Notes: a model not told the origin generated them from the sequence alone. 64,000 bases of DNA from Chaetomium olivaceum (GCA_039881045.1 JAYWVB010000006.1:496001-560000); one strand, 5' to 3'; counted from the first letter of the stretch, positions 32,936 to 46,500 are shown. Made by a program: numbers and translations.

Positions 32936-35900
32936 CTAAACAGTTAAAGCAGAGAAGAGAGAGATATGTATTAAGCTTACCATCTGATAATACACCCCCC
33001 GCCTGTTTAACAAAGAAGAATGATCCCCCTTTTCTACTACCCGCCCATCCGCAAGGACGAATATCACGTCGGCGTTCTGCACCGTCGCCAACCTATGAGC
33101 CACCACCACCATGGTTCTGTTCTTCTTGTTCTTTTCGAAAACGGCCTGGACTGATCTTTCGGTTTCTGCGTCCAGATTCGACGTAGCTTCATCGAGGAGT
33201 AGTAGGCGAGGGTTCCGTATCAGTGCTCTAGCGATTGCGAGGCGCTGCTTCTGTCCGCCGGACAACGTTACCCCTTTCGTACCCACCTGTGTATTGTAGC
33301 CGTCTGGAAGTGACGCGATAAAGTCATGGATCTCTGCGTCACGGCACGCTTGCTGGAGTTGTTCTTCGCTTGCTGCCTCCTCATCGACCCCTAGTAGGAT
33401 GTTTTCTCGGAGGGTTCCGTCAAACAAATTTGGCTCTTGAGACACGAGCGAAATGTCTTTGCGGTAACTCCTTAGGTCAAGATCGGTAATATCCAAGCCG
33501 TTGTAGACAACCCGGCCGGCGTTCGCGGTGTAAAATCTGATACCAATTCTTAAGTTCTCTGGGCCATAACGTTTGGGGACTAATACGCACCTCTCAAGCA
33601 ATGAAATGACTGTAGTTTTCCCAGATCCTTGTCATCATTAGCCCCTGATTGTGGTCTTGGGTCCGCAATTGGTTTACCTGATGGGCCGACAATGGCTGCA
33701 AACTGTCCTTTCTCGATCTTGCACATGGACCGTCAGTCAACATATTTCGTTGAGAACGCGACTTACTCACCGTCAGGCTGAGACCATTCAAGATGGGCAC
33801 ATCTCGCGTGGGGTATCTGAACCACACGTTCTGGAACTGGACTTTGACGCCCATGTCCTCCTCTCCAATGTTTCCAACATCAAGAGAGATGAGCTTCCCA
33901 TCAACTTGATCAATGCCCCTCATGTCTATGATTCGATTTGCCGATAGAGAAGCTTTTGCAATGTCTGTTCCCGCCGTCAGTTCTGTATTCAACAAAAGGG
34001 CGGAAGTGACATACTTGGAGAATGACTCAGCCATCGCCCTGTTCCGAGAGCCCCCTGAAATAGCTTAGTGGTGTGCAAGGAAGGGAAGTATCGGGTAGTG
34101 GACTTACCTGCATCACAGCGATGTAAACAACCATGTATTGAAATGAAGTATATTCGCCCTTCAACATGAGACCGCCTCCGTACCTTGAGAAGGTTAGTGA
34201 AAGCTAAGGACAAGGGTCTTTTCGAGCTTACCAGAGCACAAAAGCCATGCAAAGCAAGACCACGCTGTCTGCTGCGGCAAAGACCAAGGTGGTCCAACTC
34301 GCCTTCCAAAATGCCTTCTTGATATGTTCCTGGAGGAGTGTTTTGTATCGCCGAGTGATAGTATCTTCAAGTGTCAGGGCTGAAACGGTCCTGAACGCCC
34401 CGATAGACTCAGTAGCAAACTTTGCACTCTCGGCAAAGACTTCGTCGTTCATCTTTTCGAACTGCCTTTCATATCGGATCCTGAAAAAGGCCGCGGCAAT
34501 AATGAGGGGCATCGAGGAGCAGAGGGTTACGATGGTGAGTTTCCAGCCAAAATAGAAAGCAATCGCTACACAACCAATAATGTTAAGGATGGAAATGGCC
34601 ACAAACGCCATGTTTGTTCCAAGAAGCTCCTGGAGTTGACTTGGGTCTGTGGCTAGCTGAGCCGTGAGAGCGCCAACGGAGTGGGCATCGGTATCAAAGA
34701 AAGCTACCGACTTGGAGAGGATGTTGTTGAAATATTCGCCGCGGTAGTAATGGGTGATGTGCTGTTTGGATTAGCCAATGGTCTTGGGTTGATATCATAA
34801 GGAGGAAAATGGGGATGCTTACGAAGGCAATGGTGGATGAAGACCACCCCAACGCAAAGTAGCTGGCCGCCACGAAGATAGCTAGCATGACAAACATCAA
34901 ACTCCAGAAGTTGGCAGCGGCGGGGAGCCAATCCCCCCAAAACTGGAAGAGTGTAAGTTCGGTTGCGAACAAGTATGCCTGTATTGGCTGGCTGGCTGAA
35001 AGGCAAGTTGTGTTAGTTTCCTAGCAGATTGGACCTGACCAAAGTCAAAAGTGGATGAACTTACATCCGCCACCTACGGCAGTAAGAAGAAGTATCGTAT
35101 ACCATATCCTTCGGTGCTTTTGCTCGCCAAGAAGCAAAAAGAAGGTCCCCCAGAACCCACGAGCTTTGGACTGATCTTCTGAGTTGCCTTTCATGCTGGA
35201 GGCTGACTCAAGGCATGTAGTATCTGTAGTGATTGTTGCCATGCTCTTCTTCTCAGTAACCTCAGCTTCATCCCCAACCGACAAGATGTCTCCCTCCCGC
35301 CCCTCGGATGCTGTCATGAGTTGCTGAGCGGTGGCCAAGGCAAAATACGCACCCCCTGTGTGTGCCATGAGACTGTCATGGGTGCCTTGTTGTACGGCTA
35401 TGCCCTTGCGAAGGACAATGATATTGTCCGCTTTTCTGATAGTGGCTAGGCGGTGCGCAATGACGAGCGTTGTTCTATTTTTTGAGACCCTGTCTAGAGC
35501 AGCTTGGACGACCTGCTCTCCTCGAACATCAATGCTACTTGTTGCCTCGTCTAGGATCAAGATTTTCGGCCGCTTGACAATGCTCCTGGCAATGGCTAGC
35601 CGCTGGCGCTGACCACCACTGAGCTTGATTCCGGCGTCTCCTACTGTGGTGGAATATCCCTGTTGCGTGTGAATACCAGTCAACGTTACGATAGAGGAGG
35701 TTCGTAGTCTTACATCAGGCAAACGGTTGATGAATTCGTCCGCGAAGGCCTCAATGCATGCTTGCTTCACAAGCTGTTCCTTCGTCTCTGAATCCGAGTT
35801 TTCCCACTCGGTACCAATGAGCCCAAACTCGACGTTAGCGTAGATAGTGTTGTTTGAAAAGACAGGGCTCTTGTTGCACAAGGCCAATCTGATTTCTCCA

Positions 35901-37766
35901 CCACCTCAGATCGATCTCTCTTAGCTGTCGGCCACCGATAGTTATAGAGCCGTTACGCCAGGATAAGCTCTTTGATATTGGCGTTCAATGTCAGCTGAGA
36001 CAAGACTATGGGTTCATGAAAGGGCACACTGAGCGCATACCTTGTGGCCGCTCTCCGGCGATTCAATCTCATACCACCGTTCCAACAGCCCGACAATTGT
36101 GCTCTTTCCGGACCCGGACGGTCCAACAATTGCTGTAACCTTGCCAGCGGGGAAGCGGAGACATAGTTCATCCAGGACTTTAAGACCTGGCCTAGTCGGG
36201 TAAACAAAGTTGACGTGATCGAGAACAATGTCCGCAGATGCGGACACTTCAGGGTGTCTGAGGCCGGACTTGTCAAGCTTCGGGGCGTCAATGATGGTGT
36301 AGAATATTGTAGCTGCTCCTGCAGCTCGTGCGGCGGCGGATAATGGAGCTGTGATTCCGCTAATGGCAGTGGTCATGAGCATGACAGACATGAGGACGCT
36401 AATTAGCCAGTGATGAGACTCGTTAGTCGACCGAAAAGGCGGTTAGTCAAGGGTATAAGTGTTCAAGTCTTACACTATCAACGTTTCCGCACTGCTGATT
36501 TGTGATTCCATGTGCATCTTGAGAGAGTACCAGAACGAAAGACCAAATGTGCTGCAGATTATTAGCCTTGATTGATACAACTTTCTAGTAATAACAAGCG
36601 AAGCCTACCTGTACACGGCAAACTGAACTGCAATGGAAACCTCGTTAGCATTTGTTCTACATTTCATTCAAAGTGACTCGGGCCATGGATCTCACTTGGC
36701 GCCTGCTGTATGGCGATTATCGGGGACATCTTCAAACCACGGCGGCGAGATTCATCCACCCACTTAGCATATCTCCCGGCCATTTTCTCTTCCGCTCCAC
36801 AAGCAGCAACCATTCTGATGGAGCTAAAGACTTCATTCGCCGTGGTAGAAGCCTGGATGTCTGCGTGTTGCACCTCGTTCAGCCGCTTGACTAGTGGGGG
36901 GGTAGTTATCACGTAGGTTCCGATAATCAAGACCAGGCCACTGCTGGTGATCAAGGTCAGTGACCAACTGTAGCACATGGCAATGACGAAGGCGGAAACG
37001 ACGGTTGATACGGCTTGGAGAAGAGCCGAGAGCTTCTCGGATATACCAGTCTGCAGTGTGCTTGCGGTGAGGGTGATGATGGCGGCCGTCTGCCCGGGCG
37101 GGAGGACATCAAGCGTAGAAACAGGTTGTGCAAAGAGTGACTTCATGTATTCGAGTCTGACGGCTGCCGAAATTCTCATGCTACACGTCCGGAAGCCGAT
37201 CTTAAAGAGGAGGTTGATTAGAAGAATATCAGATTTGTGAAGGCCATAACATACCACTTACATATGCGACGTAGTCGAGAGCCAGTCGGATGCCGAATAG
37301 GCCAACAAGATATAACCTGGGTAGGTGGTTTTAGCTACCGTGACTATTTTTTAGACAAGGCCCATTATGCTTACGAGCATGTATTGATGGCGTTATTGAA
37401 CATCTCATAAGTCGTCGAAGGATTCGCGCTGAAGTATCCGGTGAATGAGCCTACCATCCGACCTGCATTTTGCTTAGTAGGGCGATATGACTGTTTTTTG
37501 CAACACGCATACCGAAAATGATGTTCATAGCGGGCATGGTGACCCCAACCCCAAGGAGGACACAAGAGCAACGACGAGGAGCACTTTGTCCAGCCATGTT
37601 GAGAATGAAAATATGCGCTTGGTTGGTGGTGTAAGTAAGTATGATCAGCGATAACGTGCAATACAAACGGGGGATTTACAATAAAATCTCTCAATGCCGT
37701 TTTGCGTTGAGATGCGAGGAGGGTTGGCCGCTTCTCCTCTTTGGTTGGGGGAGATGGCTGGGTCAT
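32936..37766 (-). CDS. ABC-B (P-glycoprotein-type) full-length multidrug exporter, many introns, apparent frameshifts
   Basis: About 17 exons run from the ATG at 37766 (MTQPSPPTKEEKR). Exons are near 37766-37680, 37617-37513, 37462-37375, 37316-37262, 37200-36696, 36627-36609, 36551-36474, 36398-36041, 35969-35714, 35659-35065, 34995-34823, 34761-34232, 34183-34108, 34054-33771, 33717-33678, 33627-33591 and 33536-32936. The order is TMD-NBD-TMD-NBD. NBD1 has Walker A GPSGSGKST and signature LSGGQRQRLAIARS with ILDEATSSID. NBD2 has GPSGSGKTT (split over two tiny exons) and LSGGQKQRLAIARA with LLDEATSNLD. It resembles Pmd1-type fungal exporters. The frame breaks at 37564-37565 (missing base), 35853-35855 (extra base) and probably 34051-34055 (missing base). 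With these corrected the total is 1,295 codons, the family's normal size. The last codons may instead be spliced after 32981. Confidence 0.85.
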
Positions 37767-39916
37767 TGTTTCAGTACCTGGAAGGCTTTGAATTCGAGCG
37801 AACACTCTCCACCAGCATTGTACTCGGCACTGTATTATGTATGGGGTCAGGATGTTTCTCTCATAGAACTGTGTCGGGAGTAGAAGTCAAATGTACAGTT
37901 GACGTTCTGGATGAGTCAAATGAGTTTCATATGGGGGCGAGGTTGTGTGGACAGGGCCCGGTACGAGTCGCCCCAGAGGTGGACCGTGAATAGGGCTCCT
38001 CAGCGCCTGGAAAGGACCAAAAAAGATGGGATGGAGCCAACAAGGGCTCAATATTGTTGCAATGTTCTCATGTATGAGCAAAAGATGGAAGTAGGGCGTC
38101 GAATTTCAGTATTACGCCAATTTTCATTGCAGCAGTGTCGAGTCTGGAGTATGGCCGAGAGGGGCAGCAGCGTAGATGACAGACGCAAGGATGTCATCCT
38201 GAGCACAGGAATTGGCGTGGATGTCCCCAAGTCACTTTCTCGACACGCCCGTCAATAGCAGTCGGGGCCTGGAGCTCCGGAGCCGCGGCGAGAAGGAAAA
38301 GGGGCAGCGTGGAATGATGTGCTCCTGGTGGGGTCAAAGCCGCCTCCGCCAGACTGGCAGAAAATAAGCGACCACACTATTCAGACGGGAGTTTTCAACG
38401 GGAGTGTGGATGTATGGAACTCACTACCGGCTCCGCTTCCATGACGAGGCCAATATGCCGGCAATCAAAGTGTAATTTGGCTTGGGCTTTGGTGCCAAGG
38501 GACCCGAGGGAAGTGTACCGATTTGCCAAGCGCATCACCCGCGAGAGGCAACGTCCAGCTCACAGGGGGTCGCAAGATTGGGGTCGAAATCGATGAAATC
38601 AAAAAAAGGACGGCCAAGAAGCTATGACAACTTCCCGCTTGGCTTGGAGGAAAAATCAATGTGTATGAGTTGATATCGTGCTATTTGGGGACAGATCCGA
38701 GCCGTGGCGGCTCGCTGTTGCCGTCCGCTGGAGCACCGGAATGGGCTGAGTGCTGTGACTACCTCTACTGTGCATCACCCGCAGGGCCGCAAGAGGCTTC
38801 CCTTCATTTGGGGTTCAAGGTGATCTTTCCCGAGTCAAGATAGACCGCCCACTTCCCGATGGTCTGGGGTGCATTACCCTCACAATGAGCTTTGCTGAAC
38901 ACCCGCAGGTGGAAGGTGGAAAGCCACGAAGACGCTGCCATCGCCCAGGTCTGACCTAACAAGCAATGTATAATAGAAGATCTGCTCAAGGCGATTTGCT
39001 GATCCTCGGCTGAATTAGGAAGCAGATGTGTCAGAATAAATGCGGTGGTATTGGTACCGGCTTTCAACTGCGTTTCGGCTTTCGGATAATAAACCGGCAC
39101 ACTCCCTGTCTCTTAAACCTTCCCCCGGCCCTATAGCTAGCGGTTCTGTAACGACATCCGTTATGGGGGTCATTTAGCCGTGAACTCAAGGCCGTTGAAA
39201 AGACGACAGCGCACTCTGGAGGGTTCGCAAGTCTAGATGAGTCTAAAAGAAAGGGGAGTGGGTGACGCAAGCCTTTTGTCCCCTTCCGATGCCCGAGACG
39301 CTTGGAGGGATCTTATCTCAGGGGTTCTCTGCCGCGCCTGTAACCCTCCCTGTCTGCAGGTACGTTGACCTCACGGGTGCGGCCAGAGTTAATCTTAACC
39401 CCCCACTTGTGTAGCGGCCCTCGCAATCAAGACGGCCTGCAGTGGGTTACCTACCGTGGGTATGTTTGGGTAACCTTATCTCATGTGCAGTGATGGCATC
39501 ATCACCAGTATCCCGGATTTCCGTACGCACTGCACAATACTAAAATGAACCCGTTCATCTAGACCAGGACGGAACGTCTGATGACGACAGTAGCAATAAC
39601 CTTTCATGAATATACTGTTACCATCCGGGCCGCTGGACCCAAGGCAACGTTCCAGACTCAAAGTCGAAGCCGCAGTCCGATAAGATCCATGAATTTGGGT
39701 AATATCTTTGCTTCAGGACCGTCACAGGCCGCAGCTTCAACGTTTCGCCCTTTCTATTCATCAAAGTGGAGGACACGCAGCAGCAACTTGAATCTTGTAT
39801 CAGCTAGAATGATGACTTCCGTTGTATCTGGGACTTGAGGTCTAGTAAATTGAAGTGGGCTAAAAGGAACCTCGCAATCGACAATGCACGACCAACGAAA
39901 TAAACGTAGCAGCGGG
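37767..39916. other. 2.1-kb gene-free region upstream of the ABC-B gene
   Basis: It includes the ABC-B promoter and the 3' side of the FSH1-type hydrolase gene. Short ORFs on both strands show no domains. I see no repeat or RNA gene. Confidence 0.5.
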
Positions 39917-40885
39917 TCAGCGGTTGCCAATTCCGTACGTCTGGATTGCTTCCCGAACAACATCCCCGAGTTCCCTGACGGTATCCTTATCCCGAGGTAA
40001 CGTGTGACCTTTTGCGTGATCGAACATGTAGGCAGTGTCTGGGTCGCAGACGTTGAAGAGGGCCATGGACCCGTGGACGTAGGGGTCAAGGGAGCCAACT
40101 GAAGACTCGTTAACATGGCATGCCGCTTTTTGTGGTACGTTCTTGGAGCGGAATAGATGGAGCACTTACTGATGTGGCATGTCGGGATGTCAATCATGGC
40201 CTCCGACTCGTCGCTTAGAATCATGCTGTGGCGGTCCGGGTCCAATGGCGGCCACCCCGCGAAGAAGATGGCGTACTTGAACATTGGCTGGATTTTCTTC
40301 TTCTTCAGCCTCCGTTGCTCATGAAGCAGGAGAGTGGCAGCCACTGTTGCGCCTTCGGAGTATCCGATAATGGCATCAAATGGACCCTGTTCGTGCATAA
40401 CATTGAGCAGGAACTTGAGCGCGTTGTCCGTGCTACGGTGCGTCGTCGCAATGCCGTCCCGCATCAGCTCTCGCATGGTATCCTCGGGCGTTTCGCAGTC
40501 GGGGAAATCCCGAATCCTCGCCAGGATATCATCATCTTGCGTCTTCTCCACGTCCTGGTCTGGCTCGATAAAACGGAAGTACGGCGGGTTGCCAAAATAA
40601 TCTTCGAACCCCTCTGGGGGGACGGCCTTGCACGGCCCGTTGATGAAGTGGAAGGTTGCCGTTCCGTCTTCCGTCAGTTCCTTAACGAGAGGGGCTTCGC
40701 ATGGTGGTTAGTGACCAAGGAGGAGGAGGGGAGAGCTGGTGGCCGTGGACGGGTGGGACTCACCCAACTGCACCTGAAACTTCTATGTGGCTATCAGCTC
40801 ATGGGATCATCGGGGAGGTTGAATATGTGATTATGCTGCCTACATCAGAGCTTCCATAGGCACCAGGAAGACACAATATCTTCAT
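39917..40885 (-). CDS. FSH1-type serine hydrolase (LovG-like), with a 10-nt microexon
   Basis: Four exons, 40885-40844, 40773-40764, 40694-40170 and 40098-39917, give 252 codons. The start MKILCLPGAYGSSD is the usual N terminus of FSH1 alpha/beta hydrolases, and the join VQL(A)PLVKEL continues it. The nucleophile Ser is in GYSEGATVAATLLL, the oxyanion/lid side has FAGWPPLDP, the acid is probably in NVCDPDTAYM and the His is in GHTLPRD. In fungal polyketide clusters such stand-alone hydrolases (LovG for lovastatin is the known case) release the finished chain from the ACP of a highly reducing PKS, which lacks its own thioesterase. The PKS starts 2.6 kb away in divergent orientation. That role is inferred from family and position. 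Exon 2 is only 10 nt, so automatic annotation may miss it. Confidence 0.88.
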
Positions 40886-42179
40886 GTTGAGCGAGAGGTT
40901 GAGAAGGGCCTCTGGATAAGCAATACGGGGACTATGGCCTTGACTGGACTTGTGCTTGGATGCGAGAATGTAAGAAAGCTGACGATATTGGGGAGAAATC
41001 TTGTGGTTCTAAGTGGTAGTCCCTAGATCCGAAGATGTTTGTGTTCATTTCCCCGGTTGCCACTTGGTAGTCGAGCTCGGCAGTTGGACTTCACCATCAT
41101 GCAACGTGAACTCGGGCATGCGTAACCTCGTCACTCCTTTAAGCCGGACACAATAACCCGGGATACTGTGGCAGCGGGCGGAAGGGGACGCTTGGGTAAG
41201 GGTAAAATTGCAGATGTTCAACTCGAAACTTGGAAGCAGGCGAAAAGCTACCACGAGACCAGGTTGAGGCAAAATACCAAGACACGGCTAGATTAAACGT
41301 CCTTCTGGAAGCAGAATTGCATACCAATCGTCGACGTGAGGTTGGGACGCGCAAGCATGTGACAGGAGAGCCTAAGGTAGGGTTCGGGATGAAGCTCCGA
41401 ATCGCAAAGTGATGGCAGTAGCTTCTTCGGCCTCGAGCCGAGACGACATGCTGAAATGGGAAGTTGGAGGAGGTTGGAATGGAGTCTGGTTGATCGGCTT
41501 CCCGTCTGAGATAAATGATAATTGCACGTACATACACCTAATATTTTTTTATTCTTTTCTTCAAAGGCCATTTCATGCTGATCCGAGTTGATCAGCCGTG
41601 CCGGACCGGCGATGGCATCCTTGTATGGACGGCTGCGTGTGTCGGCAGCTGTGACATGTGGCCTTGATCCCACATTATGGACGACCGGGACCGGATCTTG
41701 CTGTTGCCTACTTGGGCTCTTATCCCTCGACACCAACGAAAACGGAGGGGGGGATCTCGACAGCGGAAAGTGGGGTTGGAGAACCCGATCCCTCAGGCCC
41801 TGGACCTCGGGGATAAAACGTAAGGTGTGCGGGCATTCACAGGTACCTACTTATCCTCACACGAGAAAGTAATGTGCTGCGGTAGGTAATAAGGGCCCTT
41901 TCCCAAGAGGGTGAATCTGCTTAGAAAAAAGAAAGATTGATATGGGGATGTCTACTCTCGGTCGCGCCTTCCATCAATGCTTGATTTCGTCGAAGTGCCC
42001 GTGCTTCCCGCCGGATTGAGAATTAGGCGGCTTGCAGTTTGATAACACCTCATGCCTTGACTAGGGGTGTTTACTTGCTCACCACGAAAAGCAGAAATCT
42101 ACATAGCGCTGCTCAAAGTATCGACATGGAGACTTGAGTTAGATTAATCGGGACTTTTGCCGTTGTCATGCCTCTTCTT

Positions 42180-42224
42180 CCCCACACAGTTTCCCCACAC
42201 TCCTTCCCCACATAAATCTGGGGC
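42180..42224. promoter_or_regulatory. Cluster of CreA/Cre1-type SYGGRG motifs
   Basis: CCCCAC (GTGGGG on the other strand) occurs at 42180-42185, 42193-42198 and 42206-42211, and CTGGGG at 42219-42224. All match the known 5'-SYGGRG site of the carbon-catabolite repressor CreA. Four sites in 45 bp is dense, but the motif is short and function is inferred. Confidence 0.35.
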
Positions 42225-43334
42225 GGCTCAGGGCGGGTACCGGCGCTAGCGGTGGGGATCAGCACCCGGCCCAAGTACCGATAGCTCACCTGCACCTTTC
42301 GCAGGGGTGCGGGAACCACGCTCGTTGGTTGGTATCAATAAAGAGCGCCGCTGAACGTCAACCGTTCTTTCCCAATTATCGGTACTTGTTGTGACCACTG
42401 CCACTGCCATCTTCCATCTTTGGCAGGCGCCGATCGATTGCTACATTGACATCCTCTCTTTCCTCCTTTCGCCGCCATCGACTGAGGTGACTTATTTCAT
42501 AACAACGAACCACTATCGACGACATTAGCCGCGGCCGATCCACCTGCCCCAGCTCACTGGCTTGACGCAGTTCACCAGCAGCTGGCCTAGCATGTCTGGC
42601 TGACTGGTGAGGCTCCTCAGAACCCAGTGGTTCGGATAATCAAGCTCAAATGTGTACCGAACATGCGTCCCCGGATTATCGCCCTTTTCCCCCAATTTGA
42701 CTGTTCGTGAGTGAGCGATCGTCGCTGTACTCCCAGACCCCCAGCCGTAGGACCCCGGCGTTATTGGTGCGGAGCCTCGCGCAAGATATGGAAAGGAAGG
42801 AGGAGGCGTTCCGCCCGTACTCCAAGCTGCTTACCCAGAGAGATGGAAGTTTTCCACTCTCCATACGCCTCTCATGGAGGCCCCAACTGCGTGATGAATT
42901 TTAGCGGAGTGATATGGGTGTGGCTCCCGTTATCCAAAGATATGCTTTCATCATCCCGTGTCAGCCAAGGTTTGCCTTTCGTGGGGTGAGTGAGCAACCT
43001 GGAAAAGTTCGAGACCCATGCCCCATGGGGGCGAACAGGAGCGCGAGCCGTGACTGTTAGCCGATAGTGCCGCATAACACGGATCATATTACTGCCCATT
43101 ATTGTTGGTGTAGCCGGACCGGACGTTGTAACCCCATATAGCACAATGCGACTGTCCGTCCGTCACCGGGGGGCCGGTGACTATCAAACCGACACGTTCG
43201 GATGAAAGGCTTGCGCGTAGCCTTCAATATGTCTCTGAAGCGGGGAGATGATCAGGCTCGTTGACTTGCTCCTTGTTTGGCCACTTCGTTGGTTCAAGTG
43301 TCCAGACCGGGTCTTTTCCTGGATATCTCTCTCG

Positions 43335-43344
43335 CATAAAAAGG
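43335..43344 (+). promoter_or_regulatory. TATA-like box before the PKS start
   Basis: CATAAAAAGG lies about 185 bp upstream of the PKS ATG, a plausible spacing for a TATA element with a leader of about 150 nt. No direct start-site evidence. Confidence 0.3.
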
Positions 43345-43527
43345 AGATGTGCTGGCCCGGATCTGCAAGATACTTCTGGCCCGGCCGATGAGCCAGTCGT
43401 CTTCTGCTATTCTCGGGGTGCTAGTTACCTATCCTGTGTGTTACACAACTACCAGACACTGAGGCATCCCCATTGTTGGAACAATACAAACGCCATCTGC
43501 AGTCTCGCTCACACAGAATTCTCGGTC

Positions 43528-46500
43528 ATGGCGCCTACCGCCGTCACTACGGACAACAGCTCCACCGCGAGCCCTTCCGGGGACAGTGTCAGCGGCTACT
43601 TTCACGTAAACGGCCACGACAACGGCGACGGAAACGGCTACACCAACGGCCCTCGCAACAACGGTCACATCAATGGTCACATCAATGGTCACATCAACGG
43701 TCACACCAATGGTCACACCAATGGGCATACCAACGGGTCTACAAATGGATACTCAAATGGATATTCAAATGGAACGACCAATGGCTTCACCAACGGCGCC
43801 AACGGTGCCCCTGAGGGGGTTTCAAACCCCCTTAAACCGATGCCCGTGGCCATAGTGGGCATGGCTTGCCGCATGCCGGGAAATGTTGCCACTCCCGCCG
43901 AGTTTTGGGAACTATGCACCCGCGCCCGGTCAGGGTGGACCGAGATCCCAAAAAACAGGTTCGACAACGCTCGGTTTCATCACCCGAACCCGGGCAAAGG
44001 TGGTGCCCTGAATCCCGTCGGTGGCAGTTTTCTCAACGTCGACCTCGCCGCGTTCGATGCCCCCTTTTTCGGGCTCACAGAAAAGGAAGCCATATCCATG
44101 GATCCCCAACAACGCCTTCTTCTTGAATGTACCTTTGAGGCGCTTGAAAACGCGGGGATACCAAAACACAACGTTGTTGGAAAGAACGTTGGCGTCTTCA
44201 TCGGCGGTTCTTTCCCCGAGTACGAGTCACATCTATTCCGTGATTCCGATACCATCCCTATGCACCAGGCGACCGGTAAGCAGCCCCATATTTCCCTAAG
44301 CTGTTGAGTAGGATCACTAACGGATTCAACTCGGCAGGATGTGCATATGCCATGCAGTCCAATCGAATCTCACATTTCTTTGACTTGCGAGGACCCAGCT
44401 TCACTTCAGACACAGCATGCTCGTCTAGCATGGTTGCCGTACATCTAGCATGTCAAAGTCTACGGGCTGGCGAGACGAACTGTGCCCTAGTCGGCGCCTG
44501 TCATCTAAACATGTTGCCAGAGTTTTGGGTCTCGTTTTCCACTTGCAGGTAAGAAATGTGCGGGTAGGCGCTTTTGCAATTGGTTTTGCTTCTAACAGCT
44601 GGCCCAGGTTACTCTCAGACACGGGCCGTTCTTTTGCCTTCGACGATAGGGGTACCGGATTTGGGCGTGGCGAAGGTTGCGGCATGCTTGTGCTGAAGCC
44701 GCTAGATCAAGCGATCAGGGACAATGATACTATCCGAGCTGTAATTGCTGGGACCGGTCTAAACCAAGATGGAAAGACGCCCGGTATTACTATGCCCAAT
44801 GGGGGGCTCAAGGTAATTTCTACCAGCCTGTTTTGTGTTAACATATGAGCTAATTTGTTTTGATAGAGGATCTTATGAGGCAAGTGTACAGAAATGCAGG
44901 ACTTGACCCTCATGCATGCGGTTTTGTCGAGGCGCATGGAACAGGCACAAGGGTCGGGGATCCGATCGAAGCCACCGCCATTCGCAACGTGCTGGGTCTA
45001 AAGAGAACAGTACGTGATCCATTGTGGATTGGATCTGTAAAATCCAATATTGGCCATCTTGAGGGTGCTTCGGGTATGGATACAAAGATTCCGTTTTCCA
45101 AACCACGAGCTAACACAAGCAAGGAATCGCCGGGATCATCAAAGCAGCATTAATGCTTGAGCGTGGATTCATCCTGCCCAACTACGACTTCAAGCGACCA
45201 AACCCAAAGATACCCTGGAAGGAGTGGAACCTGAAAGTTCCCGTCTCCCAACGGCCTTGGCCAAAGGGTAAGAAGTACATCAGTGTCAACAACTTCGGCT
45301 TCGGCGGGACGAACGGGCACGTCGTCCTCGAGGCCCCGCCGTTTCGTAAACCGAGGCCTTCGCCAGCTGCTGGCAACGAAACTCCCGACGACCCAGGCCA
45401 CGGACGCAGACTCTATGTAATCACGGCCAATGACAAGGCGGCACTCGCACAGGTGGCCAAAAACATCGTTATCTATCTCGAACAGCGCCCAGAGATCTTT
45501 CAGAAGGACCTTCCCGCGAATCTGGCTTACACTTTGGGCCAGCGTCGATCCCTACTGCAATGGAGAGTCGCGATACCCGCCCTCAATTCGTTTGAGCTCA
45601 TTGAAGCAATCAACGGCGAGAAGTTTACCCCTGGAAAGGAGACCGAGCAGTTGAGGATCGGCTTCATTTTCACCGGACAAGGCGCACAGTGGCATGCCAT
45701 GGGGCGAGAGCTCTATGAGCAGTACCCAACCTTTTCCAGCAGTATTCATCGAGCTGATCAATGCTTGATTGAAAATGGTGCGGAGTGGTCGCTCATAGGT
45801 AAGGACTCTGACCTTTTTGATAGGCAATTGGCTGACTTCTTCATAGACGAGTTGGACAAGGACGCAAAGGACAGCCGGGTCAGCGAAGCCCATATCAGCC
45901 AGCCGTCGTGTACTGCAATCCAGCTGGCATTGGTTGATCTCTTGCGGTCTTGGGGTGTCCGCCCAACCGCTGTCGCCGGCCACTCCAGCGGCGAGATCGC
46001 AGCCGCATACGCCGCCGAGATCATCGATTTTGAGTCCGCCATGACTATCGCATACCATCGCGGCCGACTTATTCCGATTCTCAAGTCAAGACACCCGGAT
46101 TTGCGGGGTCGCATGATGGCTGTTGGTGGCAGCAAAGAGGAATTCCAGCCCATTCTCGACGGTCTGAAGGAGAAGGAAGCGCGCATCGCTTGCTACAATA
46201 GCCCCTCAAGTCTCACCATCTCTGGAGATGAACCCGCCATTGCGGAGCTTGAGAAGATTTGCCAGGAGAAGCAGGTCTTCAACAGGCGCCTCGTGGTCGA
46301 CGTCGCTTACCATTCGCACCACATGGACTTGGTAGCCAAGGAATACCGAGCATCACTCGCCTGCGCTAGATCTCCCGTTCCCACAGACATCAGATTCCAT
46401 TCGTCATTGCATGGCAATCTCGTCGACGGCACCGAACTACAGTCCGGTTACTGGGTGGACAACTTGACATGCGCCGTGCGTTTCTCAAAGGCATTGCAGA

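Larger units (their letters stand above)
40886..43527. promoter_or_regulatory. 2.6-kb divergent intergenic region between hydrolase and PKS
   Basis: The hydrolase (minus) and the PKS (plus) are transcribed away from each other, so this interval holds both promoters and could coordinate them. It contains a CreA-type motif cluster near 42200 and a TATA-like box near 43335. No convincing gene is inside. A TTG-initiated extension of the PKS frame back to 43261 is not used. Confidence 0.5.

Noticed and set aside
43441..43728. Minus-strand ORF with repeated Val-Thr-Ile-Asp
   Set aside because: It is the antisense shadow of the PKS N-terminal repeats.
43640..43800. Regular 12-bp repeats as a possible CRISPR-like array
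   Set aside because: The repeats are contiguous without unique spacers, lie in frame inside a PKS exon, and encode a low-complexity leader. The organism is a fungus.
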